Shown: positions 1-5,233, counted from the first letter of the stretch. The stretch is 5,280 nt of DNA from an uncultured Clostridia bacterium (GCA_947166955.1 CAMVGI010000111.1:1-5280); one strand, 5' to 3'. Made by a program: numbers and translations. The notes: generated by a model not told the origin, from the letters alone.

Positions 1-1
1 C

Positions 2-157
2 GACCGCCTCATGCAGTCGGTCATGTTCAAGGCGGGCATGGAGACGCCCGCGAAAGCCATCGCCTTTTCGCTTCCGGTCGCGGATACCGCGGGGCTGCGG
101 CTGGTGGACGACGACGCGGAGGAAACCGGAAAACAAACGGAATCGGAGGCAAAATAG
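2..157 (+). CDS. P-II family (PII-like) protein, C-terminal fragment
   Basis: This is an open frame from the window edge to TAG at 155-157, giving the last 51 residues of a protein that begins upstream. The segment MQSVMFKAGMETPAKAIAFSLPV, followed by a GL pair, resembles what I recall of the C-terminal end of small PII-like proteins of Clostridia, where a 'GL.TPG.GIAFSLPVD...GL' block closes the ferredoxin-like fold. PII-like proteins are cytosolic trimers that sense nucleotides or metabolites and control transporters or enzymes. The ligand-binding and T-loop parts lie outside the window, so no ligand can be named. After the fold comes an acidic, polar tail of about 17 residues (DDDAEETGKQTESEAK) that looks disordered. 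The next gene starts 52 bases downstream on the same strand with no convincing terminator between, so co-transcription is plausible. The identification rests on memory of one short block. The reading frame is much more certain than the family. Confidence 0.6.
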   Translation, partial: DRLMQSVMFKAGMETPAKAIAFSLPVADTAGLRLVDDDAEETGKQTESEAK

Positions 158-195
158 CGCTTTGCGCGGGAACGCCGTTTTTTCGACAAACGAAA

Positions 196-205
196 AGGGG
201 GAGAG
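196..205 (+). promoter_or_regulatory. Ribosome binding site that decides the TTG start of the deacylase
   Basis: The purine run AGGGGGAGAG ends four bases before the TTG at 210-212. An in-frame TTG at 162 would add 16 residues (MRGNAVFSTNEKGERH) that are not expected at the front of this family. Its nearest Shine-Dalgarno-like bases, GGAGG at 145-149, lie 12 bases away inside the preceding gene. The family normally opens with a short beta strand like KLLLKNAKIYDGTG, which favours the start at 210. Confidence 0.65.
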
Positions 206-209
206 ACAT

Positions 210-1808
210 TTGAAACTGCTGCTTAAAAACGCAAAGATCTACGACGGTACGGGCGCGGACGCCTATATGGGCGACATTCTGGTCGAGAACGACCGCATCG
301 TCCGTGTCGCCGCGGCGTCGGACGCCAACGCGGAGCGGGTGATCGACCTCGGAGGAAAGTCCGTGGCGTCGGGATTCATCGACGGGCATTCGCACAACGA
401 TTGGTTTGCCATCAAAAAAGAACCGCTGCCGTATTTTGAACCCTTCATCCGTCAGGGTATCACGACGTTCGTAACAGGCAACTGCGGCCTTTCGACCGTG
501 GGCTTCGAGCCGGATTGCCGCTACGTCGACAAGATCGGCGGCGGACTGTTCGGCTTCCGCGAGGCACGCGGCGAATACGGCACGGTGGAGGACTATTTTG
601 CCGCCGTGGACGGGAAGATGCCCTGCAACATGGCGCTGCTTGCGGGACACTGCTCGGCGCGCGCCGCCGTGGCGGGATACGAGAATCGCCCGCTGACCGC
701 CGGAGAGGAAAAAGAGATGCTCGCCATCCTCGAAAAAGCGCTGCAGCAGGGCGCGGCGGGCCTTTCGCTCGGCCTTATGTACGAGCCGGGGCTTTACGCG
801 AACACGGAGGAGCTCAAGAAGGTCGCGGCGCTGTGCGTCAAATACGATAAGCCGCTCACCGTCCATCCGCGCGCGGAGTCCAAGGTCTCGATGGCCTATC
901 CGCAGCTGCTCGGGCGTTCGCATCTGCTGCGCGCGTTCGACGAGCTGGCGGAGATCGCAAAGGGCACGAACCTCAAGCTTCAGTACTCCCACGCGATCTT
1001 CGTCGGGCGCAGCTCTTTCAGGGACAAGGACGAGCTGATGCGCATGATACAACAGCTCCGCGCGGAGGGCGTGGACGTGATGTTCGACATCTACAACGAG
1101 TGTCTGGGCGTATCGGTCATCACGGTGATTTTGCCGACGTGGTATCAGGGCATGAGTCCGGAGGAGCGCAAAAAGCCCTTCAACCGCTTCAAACTCGCGG
1201 CGCTCATCAAGGCGACGAGCGCGCTGCTCGGCTTCGGCTTTCCGGATATTCAGGTCGCCTACATCGGCCCGGGCTGTGAGAAGTACGAGGGCAAGAGCGT
1301 GCACGAGATCGCGCGCGCGGAGGGCATGAGCGATCTTGACGCCTACCTGATGCTGTGCGAAAAGAGCAATTTTCAGGGCCGCGTAAACATGGGGCCGTAC
1401 TCCACGCCCGAGATCATCCGCGATTTCGAGCACAACGAGCTTTGCCTCTACATGACCGACGCGTGGGTGGAGGAGCACGGCGTCCAGAACCCCGCCATAT
1501 ACGACTGCTATCCCAAGTTCCTGCGCGATTCCCTGCGCGGCACGGGCGATACGCTGCCGAACACCGTCCGGCGCATGACCGGCGCGATCGCCGACCGTTT
1601 CCGGCTCAAGGAGCGCGGCTATCTGCGCGAGGGGTACTTCGCCGACCTGACCGTTTTCGACGAGGACGCCCTGCGCAACGGCACGCCCGACCGCTCGCGC
1701 CCGTTCGGCATCGAAAAGGTGTTCATCAACGGCCGCCTCGTACTCGATGGAGATTCTCTCGACGCGGAGGCGCTGAAAACGACCGGCAGGGCGCTTCCAG
1801 TCGTTTGA
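210..1808 (+). CDS. N-acyl-D-amino-acid deacylase (D-aminoacylase family amidohydrolase)
   Basis: A 532-residue cytosolic metal-dependent amidohydrolase, predicted to remove the acyl group from N-acyl-D-amino acids. Residues 1-55 form the N-terminal beta-sandwich half (KNAKIYDGTG, DILVENDRI). The TIM barrel opens with the metal motif GFIDGHSHND (H60, H62) and continues with GNCGLS, whose C92 matches the metal-binding cysteine of D-aminoacylases. It also has the LSLGLMYEPGLYANTEEL block (185-202), TVHPR (H219), YSHAIF (H261) and MTDA (D417, position of the catalytic aspartate). The C-terminus returns to the sandwich with ERGYLREGYFADLTVFD and the FGIEKVFING strand (499-508). Residue order and spacing follow characterised D-aminoacylases, which run about 480-500 residues, so this one is slightly long. 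The extra length seems to fall around 300-360. GHC at 147-149 stands where many members have GHG. Exact substrate (D-Glu, D-Asp, broad, or another N-acyl amide) cannot be read from sequence. Start is TTG with a purine-rich site just upstream. Confidence 0.88.
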   Translation: MKLLLKNAKIYDGTGADAYMGDILVENDRIVRVAAASDANAERVIDLGGKSVASGFIDGHSHNDWFAIKKEPLPYFEPFIRQGITTFVTGNCGLSTVGFEPDCRYVDKIGGGLFGFREARGEYGTVEDYFAAVDGKMPCNMALLAGHCSARAAVAGYENRPLTAGEEKEMLAILEKALQQGAAGLSLGLMYEPGLYANTEELKKVAALCVKYDKPLTVHPRAESKVSMAYPQLLGRSHLLRAFDELAEIAKGTNLKLQYSHAIFVGRSSFRDKDELMRMIQQLRAEGVDVMFDIYNECLGVSVITVILPTWYQGMSPEERKKPFNRFKLAALIKATSALLGFGFPDIQVAYIGPGCEKYEGKSVHEIARAEGMSDLDAYLMLCEKSNFQGRVNMGPYSTPEIIRDFEHNELCLYMTDAWVEEHGVQNPAIYDCYPKFLRDSLRGTGDTLPNTVRRMTGAIADRFRLKERGYLREGYFADLTVFDEDALRNGTPDRSRPFGIEKVFINGRLVLDGDSLDAEALKTTGRALPVV

Positions 1809-1826
1809 GCGGGACGAAAATTTTCA

Positions 1827-1857
1827 TTGATTTTCGGCGATAATTTGGTATGCTATA
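1827..1857 (+). promoter_or_regulatory. Extended -10 promoter for the microprotein
   Basis: A -35-like TTGATT (1827-1832), 16-base spacer and -10-like TATGCT (1849-1854), preceded by TG at 1846-1847 to give an extended -10 (TGGTATGCT). Transcription would start near 1861, about 28 bases before the ATG at 1889. A weak 7-bp hairpin (1815-1821 with 1830-1836) overlaps the -35 box, but it has no T-run and does not look like a terminator for the deacylase gene. Confidence 0.6.
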
Positions 1858-1874
1858 GGTAAGCTATCAACGAC

Positions 1875-1880
1875 AGGAGG
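1875..1880 (+). promoter_or_regulatory. Consensus ribosome binding site of the 48-residue ORF
   Basis: A perfect AGGAGG lies eight bases before the ATG at 1889. It is the main evidence that this short frame is a translated gene rather than chance. Confidence 0.75.
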
Positions 1881-1888
1881 ATAACGCC

Positions 1889-2035
1889 ATGAAGAAGAAA
1901 ATCATCTGCTTTCTGCTCACCGCGGGTCTGGGCGCGTGGGTCTATATCCACCGCCGCGTGATCCTTGCCGCCATCAAGGGCGAGGAGAAGCCCGTGGCGC
2001 CGTCCTGGCACTTCTGGTGCAAGTGGGCGCAGTAA
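1889..2035 (+). CDS. Small single-pass membrane protein of unknown function (48 residues)
   Basis: The frame runs from ATG (1889) to TAA (2033-2035) and encodes MKKKIICFLLTAGLGAWVYI, then HRRVILAAIKGEEKPVAPSW and HFWCKWAQ. Residues 2-4 are lysines, 5-20 form a hydrophobic helix, and 21-23 are HRR. The helix could be a membrane anchor or an uncleaved signal-type segment; no clear signal peptidase site or lipobox is visible. The tail is short, mixed-charge and aromatic, with three tryptophans in the last nine residues (40, 43, 46) and a cysteine at 44. It has its own promoter-like site, a perfect Shine-Dalgarno sequence and a strong terminator 14 bases after the stop, so it looks like a self-contained transcription unit. 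I do not recognise the family and assign no function. Topology cannot be fixed, because positive charges flank both sides of the helix. Confidence 0.68.
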   Translation: MKKKIICFLLTAGLGAWVYIHRRVILAAIKGEEKPVAPSWHFWCKWAQ

Positions 2036-2048
2036 AAAACGCAAAGAG

Positions 2049-2082
2049 AAAGACCTGACGCGCCCGCGTCAGGTCTTTTTCT
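2049..2082 (+). terminator. Rho-independent terminator of the microprotein gene
   Basis: GACCTGACGC (2052-2061) pairs perfectly with GCGTCAGGTC (2066-2075) around a four-base loop GCCC. AAA before and TTT after extend the stem to 13 bp, and the 3' side ends in TTTTTCT. This is a strong canonical terminator, placed 14 bases after the microprotein stop codon. Confidence 0.93.
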
Positions 2083-2109
2083 AAAGGAGAGAGGAAAAAC
2101 GAAGAAGCA

Positions 2110-2130
2110 CTTATCCCTTGCAAGGATAAG
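2110..2130. repeat. Small inverted repeat (7-bp stem)
   Basis: CTTATCC (2110-2116) is the reverse complement of GGATAAG (2124-2130) around the loop CTTGCAA. It lies four bases before the larger palindrome at 2135-2160, so an RNA crossing here would carry two adjacent hairpins. It has no T-run on either strand, so it is not a standard terminator. Function unknown. Confidence 0.5.
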
Positions 2131-2134
2131 AATA

Positions 2135-2160
2135 GCGGGGAATTGTTAACAATTCCCCGC
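2135..2160. repeat. Perfect 26-bp palindrome upstream of pepD
   Basis: GCGGGGAATTGTT (2135-2147) is followed directly by its exact reverse complement AACAATTCCCCGC (2148-2160), centred on GTTAAC. In RNA it would form an 11-bp stem with a TTAA loop. Neither strand has a T-run after it, which argues against a terminator. Possible roles are an operator for a dimeric regulator (it covers a candidate -35 box), an intergenic palindromic repeat, or an RNA structure. The symmetry is seen directly; the role is not established. Confidence 0.75.
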
Positions 2161-2174
2161 CTGATTTGTAAAAT
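2146..2174 (+). promoter_or_regulatory. Candidate upstream promoter for pepD, overlapping the palindrome
   Basis: TTAACA (2146-2151, five of six bases of the -35 consensus), a 17-base spacer and TAAAAT (2169-2174, five of six of the -10 consensus). The -35 box lies in the right half of the 26-bp palindrome. Transcription would start near 2181 and give a leader of roughly 95 bases ahead of pepD. The surrounding sequence is AT-rich, so a chance match is possible. Confidence 0.45.
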
Positions 2175-2213
2175 AAGTATTAAAAAGTAGTGAACTAAGC
2201 GCTCTTGAAGACA

Positions 2214-2245
2214 TTGTTTTTTGCGCGCGGGCGTGTTATGCTATA
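2214..2245 (+). promoter_or_regulatory. Extended -10 promoter of pepD
   Basis: TTGTTT (2214-2219), a 17-base spacer, then TG (2234-2235) and TATGCT (2237-2242), giving the extended -10 TGTTATGCT. Transcription would start near 2249, about 26 bases before the ATG. The nine bases TATGCTATA at 2237-2245 are identical to those of the microprotein promoter (1849-1857). Confidence 0.65.
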
Positions 2246-2262
2246 CGGGAAATTCAAGCGAT

Positions 2263-2268
2263 GGAGGG
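2263..2268 (+). promoter_or_regulatory. Ribosome binding site of pepD
   Basis: GGAGGG lies six bases before the ATG at 2275 and fixes that start. The open frame continues upstream to a TTG at 2221, but that codon falls inside the promoter spacer, so it cannot be the start on a transcript from this promoter. Confidence 0.8.
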
Positions 2269-2274
2269 AAAAAC

Positions 2275-3711
2275 ATGGCGGTATTGGAACAATTGGAGCC
2301 GAAGGCGGTATTTTCCTTTTTTGAACAGCTCTGCGCGATCCCGCACGGCAGCGGGAATACGCGGGCGGTCAGCGATTGGGTCGCGGACTTTGCCAAAACG
2401 CGGGGGCTGTGGTACGTGCAGGACGCGTCGGACAACGTCGTGATCAAAAAACCGGCCTCCGCGGGCTATGAGACGGCGGCACCGGTCATTTTGCAGGGCC
2501 ATATCGACATGGTCTGCGAAAAGGCGCAGGGCTGCGAAAAGGACATGACGCGCGAGAGGCTGGACGTTGCCGTGGACGGGGACGTCGTCTACGCCAGGGG
2601 GACGACGCTCGGCGGCGACGACGGCGCGGCGGTGGCGATGATGCTCGCCGTGCTCGACGACGACACGCTTGCGCACCCGCCCATCGAGGCGGTGTTCACC
2701 GCGGACGAGGAGATCGGGTTGCTCGGCGCGGCGGCGCTCGACGCGAGCGTGCTGGACGGGCGGCGGCTCATCAACCTCGATTCCGAGGCGGAAGGCGTCT
2801 TCACGGTGAGTTGCGCCGGCGGAGTGCGGGCGAACTGCCGTATCCCCGTCACGCGCGAGGCGTTTGCGGGCGCGACGCTGCGGCTGATGGTCGAGGGCCT
2901 GCGCGGCGGGCACTCCGGCGCGGAGATCGACAAGGGCCGCGCGAACGCGAACAAGCTGCTCGGACGTGTACTCTATGCGTTGCGGGAGAAGTCGGACTTC
3001 CGCGTATGCGCTGTGCGCGGCGGCATGGCGGACAACGCCATCCCCGCGCGCGCGGAGGCGGTCGTCGCGGGCGACGCGAACACGGCGCGCGCCGTCGCGG
3101 AGACGATGCAACGCATTTTGCGCGACGAATACCGCGCGACCGATCCGGACGTCCGCGTGCGCGCCGAGCCGTGCGAGGCGGAGCTTGCGCCCATGAGCGC
3201 GGGCAGCACGGAGGATGTCGTGACGTTCCTCCTCTGCGCGCCGAACGGCATTTTTGCCATGAGCTCGGAGATCGAGGGGCTGGTGCAGACCTCGCTCAAT
3301 CTCGGTATCCTCGACACCGAGGCGGACGCGGTAAAGGCGTCGTTTTCCGTGCGCAGCAGCGTGGACACGCAGAAGCAGATGCTCGTCGACACGCTGCGCT
3401 GCCTTACGGCACGTCTCGGCGGCGAGATGGGCACCACGGGGGAGTACCCGGGCTGGGCGTACCGTGCCGACTCGCCGCTGCGCGAGCTGATGGCGCGCGT
3501 CTTTACGGAGCAGTACGGCCATGCGCCGAAGATCGAGGCGATCCACGCGGGCTTGGAATGCGGATTGTTTGCCGGCAAGCTCCCAGGGCTTGATTGCGTG
3601 TCGCTCGGGCCGGATATGGAAGCGATCCACACGCCGGACGAGAAGTTGCATATCGCCTCGACGCAGCGCACATGGAAGCTGCTGACGGAAACGCTGCGGC
3701 AGATGAAGTGA
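2275..3711 (+). CDS. pepD: Xaa-His dipeptidase / aminoacyl-histidine dipeptidase (peptidase family M20C)
   Basis: A 478-residue cytosolic di-zinc dipeptidase, close to the roughly 485 residues of characterised PepD. It is predicted to hydrolyse dipeptides, including those with C-terminal histidine, for amino acid salvage. All expected active-site positions are present: LQGHIDMV (H76 zinc ligand, D78 orienting the catalytic glutamate), TLGGDDGAA (D115 bridging the zincs), FTADEEIGLLG (E145 general base, E146 ligand), INLDSE (D169 ligand) and, near the end, MEAIHTPDE (H452 ligand). RGGHSGAEIDKGRANANKLL (210-229) belongs to the inserted lid/dimerisation domain, which spans about 185-390. HAGLECGLFAGKLPGLD (424-440) is also typical of the family. 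The N-terminus (PKAVFSFFEQLCAIPHGSGN) fits the family start, supporting the ATG at 2275. The gene appears monocistronic: it has its own promoter-like sites upstream and a strong hairpin directly downstream. Nothing is truncated or missing. Precise dipeptide preference cannot be told from sequence. Confidence 0.95.
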   Translation: MAVLEQLEPKAVFSFFEQLCAIPHGSGNTRAVSDWVADFAKTRGLWYVQDASDNVVIKKPASAGYETAAPVILQGHIDMVCEKAQGCEKDMTRERLDVAVDGDVVYARGTTLGGDDGAAVAMMLAVLDDDTLAHPPIEAVFTADEEIGLLGAAALDASVLDGRRLINLDSEAEGVFTVSCAGGVRANCRIPVTREAFAGATLRLMVEGLRGGHSGAEIDKGRANANKLLGRVLYALREKSDFRVCAVRGGMADNAIPARAEAVVAGDANTARAVAETMQRILRDEYRATDPDVRVRAEPCEAELAPMSAGSTEDVVTFLLCAPNGIFAMSSEIEGLVQTSLNLGILDTEADAVKASFSVRSSVDTQKQMLVDTLRCLTARLGGEMGTTGEYPGWAYRADSPLRELMARVFTEQYGHAPKIEAIHAGLECGLFAGKLPGLDCVSLGPDMEAIHTPDEKLHIASTQRTWKLLTETLRQMK

Positions 3712-3727
3712 TTGGCTGCAAGGAACA

Positions 3728-3764
3728 AAAAAGTGCGTTCTTTCACGGAAAGAACGCACTTTTT
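3728..3764. terminator. Bidirectional terminator between convergent genes
   Basis: AAAAAGTGCGTTCTTT (3728-3743) pairs perfectly with AAAGAACGCACTTTTT (3749-3764) around the loop CACGG, a 16-bp stem. The T-run at 3760-3764 serves pepD, which stops 16 bases upstream. The A-run at 3727-3732 reads as a T-run on the minus strand and serves the GGDEF gene, which stops at 3788. One hairpin therefore plausibly ends both convergent transcripts. Confidence 0.92.
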
Positions 3765-3787
3765 GTCGAAATCGCGGAAATATTCGG

Positions 3788-5101
3788 TTATTCTCCGAGC
3801 GTGAGCGACTCGTGTTCCACGGTGACGGGGATCTTGCCCAGCTTTTTCCAATTTTCCAGAACGCGCTGGATGGCAGCCTCGCCATGCGCGGTGATCGGCT
3901 GCGGGAGCAGCGCCATATACTGACGGTTGCTGCTCTTGGCGCAGATATCGGTGCGGCGCAGGGTCTGGCGGAGCATGGCGCCGAAGGTGTCGATCACCTC
4001 GTCGGGCGCGCTGGAGGCAAAGGTGAAGAGCACCAGCTCCGCGTCATAGTGGAAGACCTCCATGCCGCGCATTAAAAAGCGGAAGATGCAGCGGAAGTTC
4101 TCCAGCCCCAGCTCGTAGGCGCCGCCCTGATGCCCGCGCTCCTCCAAAATGGCGTGCACGGTTTCGAGCGACTCGGAGCCGCCCCTGTGATGCTCCGCCT
4201 CGACAGGCCCTTCGCCGCCGTGGTAGAAGGCATAGCCGTGCTTGCCGTTCTGCTTGACGGAATAGAGCGCTTTGTCCGCCTTGCGGTAGAGATCGACGAA
4301 GCTCGTCCCCTCGTCCGGAACGAAGACCACGCCCACGGACGCGCCGAGCGGGATGTTCATATCCTCGCCCATGAACTCCTTTGCGGCGGCGAGCAGGCTT
4401 GCGTTGACCGCCTCCGTTTTGCCGGCGATCAGGCGCTCGCTGCGGATATCGCGGCAGAAGATGATAAACTCGTCGCCGCCCATGCGTCCGGCGATGTCGG
4501 ACGTGCGGATGTTCTGGCGCAGGATCTCGGCGAAGCGGATGAGCACGCGGTCGCCCATGCTGTGGCCGTAAAGGTCGTTGACCAGCTTGAAGTTGTCGAG
4601 GTCGATCATCATCAGGATACCGCTCGCGCGCGCGCAGAGTTCGGTGAGCGTTTTCTGCACGGAGCGGCGGTTGAGAAGACCGGTCATCGTGTCCGTTTCC
4701 GCGACGGCGCGCAGGCCCCGCAGCTGTTGCAGGCTGTCGATGTGCCGCATGATGTTGCTCACGCGGTGGAGCAGGACGTTGTGCTTACACGGGAGCAGAA
4801 CGTAGTCCGTCGCGTCCGCGTCGAGGCTGAGATAGCGGCGCTCCTCGTCCTCGTCGGAAAGCGCGAACAGGAACGGGATGCGTTCGCCGTACTGCTCGGT
4901 CATCCGGCGCTGAAGCTCCAGCCCGTTCAGATGCGGCGTTGCGAGCGCGTAGAGAACCATGTCGGGACGGTCTTCGGGCTTGCAAAGCTTCAACGCCTCG
5001 TCGGCGGTGGCGGCAAAGACGGTCTCGTATTGTTCGGAGAGAAGATCGTATGCTTCGCGCAGCGAGTCCTGCGCGTCATCGACGATCAGAATTTTTTTCA
5101 T
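3788..5101 (-). CDS. Diguanylate cyclase with degenerate receiver and degenerate C-terminal GGDEF-like domain
   Basis: A 437-residue cytosolic three-part protein. Residues 1-118 are a response-regulator receiver: KILIVDD gives the acidic pair D8-D9 and S82 sits at the usual Ser/Thr position. The phosphoacceptor aspartate is replaced by A52 (LYALATPHLNG) and the conserved lysine before proline by L103 (DYVLLPC). Residues about 119-137 look like a linker helix. Residues 137-293 form a complete GGDEF domain: DTMTGLLNRR, MIDLDNFKLVNDLYGH (metal and GTP residues), active site GGDEF at 208-212, inhibitory RxxD at 199-202 (RTSD), and ADKALYSVKQNGKHG. It should make cyclic di-GMP from two GTP with product inhibition. 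Residues about 330-430 (LRQTLRRTDICAK then NRQYMALLP) resemble the second half of a GGDEF domain without its active site. The ATG at 5101 is chosen because AGAGGTGA lies five bases before it; a GTG at 5110 falls inside that site. Convergent to pepD. Confidence 0.9.
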   Translation of the reverse strand: MKKILIVDDAQDSLREAYDLLSEQYETVFAATADEALKLCKPEDRPDMVLYALATPHLNGLELQRRMTEQYGERIPFLFALSDEDEERRYLSLDADATDYVLLPCKHNVLLHRVSNIMRHIDSLQQLRGLRAVAETDTMTGLLNRRSVQKTLTELCARASGILMMIDLDNFKLVNDLYGHSMGDRVLIRFAEILRQNIRTSDIAGRMGGDEFIIFCRDIRSERLIAGKTEAVNASLLAAAKEFMGEDMNIPLGASVGVVFVPDEGTSFVDLYRKADKALYSVKQNGKHGYAFYHGGEGPVEAEHHRGGSESLETVHAILEERGHQGGAYELGLENFRCIFRFLMRGMEVFHYDAELVLFTFASSAPDEVIDTFGAMLRQTLRRTDICAKSSNRQYMALLPQPITAHGEAAIQRVLENWKKLGKIPVTVEHESLTLGE

Positions 5102-5106
5102 GGCGG

Positions 5107-5114
5107 TCACCTCT
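5107..5114 (-). promoter_or_regulatory. Ribosome binding site of the GGDEF gene
   Basis: On the minus strand AGAGGTGA precedes the ATG (5101-5099) by five bases. The in-frame GTG at 5110-5108 is part of this element, so it is unlikely to be the start. Confidence 0.7.
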
Positions 5115-5149
5115 CAGACGTCATGCTGGGGAGCGATTTTCCAAACTTT

Positions 5150-5178
5150 AGAATACCATTTTTTGCCGTGCACCGCAA
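5150..5178 (-). promoter_or_regulatory. Extended -10 promoter of the GGDEF gene
   Basis: Read on the minus strand: TTGCGG (5178-5173), a 17-base spacer ending in TGG, then TATTCT (5155-5150), giving an extended -10 of TGGTATTCT. Transcription would start near 5143 and give a leader of about 40 bases before the ATG. Confidence 0.62.
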
Positions 5179-5190
5179 TAGTATTTTTTG

Positions 5191-5218
5191 AAGCATGAAT
5201 TTTTTTGCAATTATGCTT
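5191..5218. repeat. Imperfect inverted repeat in the divergent promoter region
   Basis: AAGCATGAATT (5191-5201) and AATTATGCTT (5209-5218) are reverse complements apart from one extra G in the left arm, separated by seven bases (TTTTTGC, 5202-5208). The repeat lies between the two divergent promoters, and its right arm overlaps the -35 box and spacer of the rightward one. It could be an operator, though AT-rich intergenic DNA gives such repeats by chance. Confidence 0.4.
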
Positions 5219-5233
5219 GAATCGTGGTAAACT
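5205..5233 (+). promoter_or_regulatory. Extended -10 promoter of the gene starting at 5276
   Basis: TTGCAA (5205-5210), a 17-base spacer ending in TGG, and TAAACT (5228-5233), giving an extended -10 of TGGTAAACT. Transcription would start near 5240, about 36 bases before the ATG. A second possible pair, TTGAAG (5188-5193) with TATGCT (5212-5217), has an 18-base spacer and no TG extension, so I rank it lower. Confidence 0.58.

Noticed and set aside
162..209. A 16-residue N-terminal extension of the deacylase from the TTG at 162
   Set aside because: The extension has no family counterpart and its ribosome binding site is poorly spaced. The purine-rich site before the TTG at 210 fits better, although neither start is ATG.
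158..209. Possible terminator in the GC-rich stretch followed by TTTTTT (about 160-187)
   Set aside because: Only three- to four-base stems can be drawn before the T-run, too weak to call a terminator.
27..1478. A 483-codon open frame on the minus strand opposite the deacylase
   Set aside because: It is fully covered by the deacylase, which has every expected catalytic motif. The antisense product has low-complexity Arg/Ala/Val composition and ends in a proline/arginine-rich tail. Treated as a shadow frame.
1815..1836. A 7-bp hairpin CGAAAAT/ATTTTCG after the deacylase as a possible terminator
   Set aside because: The stem is AT-rich with an eight-base loop and is not followed by a T-run. 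It also overlaps the -35 box of the microprotein promoter.
2084..2096. Ribosome-binding-site-like AAAGGAGAGAGGA after the microprotein terminator
   Set aside because: No ATG, GTG or TTG follows at a usable distance with a meaningful reading frame. It is probably just purine-rich sequence.
2254..3885. A 543-codon open frame on the minus strand opposite pepD, and a 292-codon one overlapping it
   Set aside because: Arg/His/Ala-rich composition with no recognisable motif, running through the whole of a well-supported pepD and its terminator. Such long antisense frames come from GC-rich codon use.
4130..5191. A 353-codon plus-strand open frame opposite the GGDEF gene
   Set aside because: It mirrors the GGDEF gene, has no known motif, and runs through that gene's ribosome binding site and promoter.
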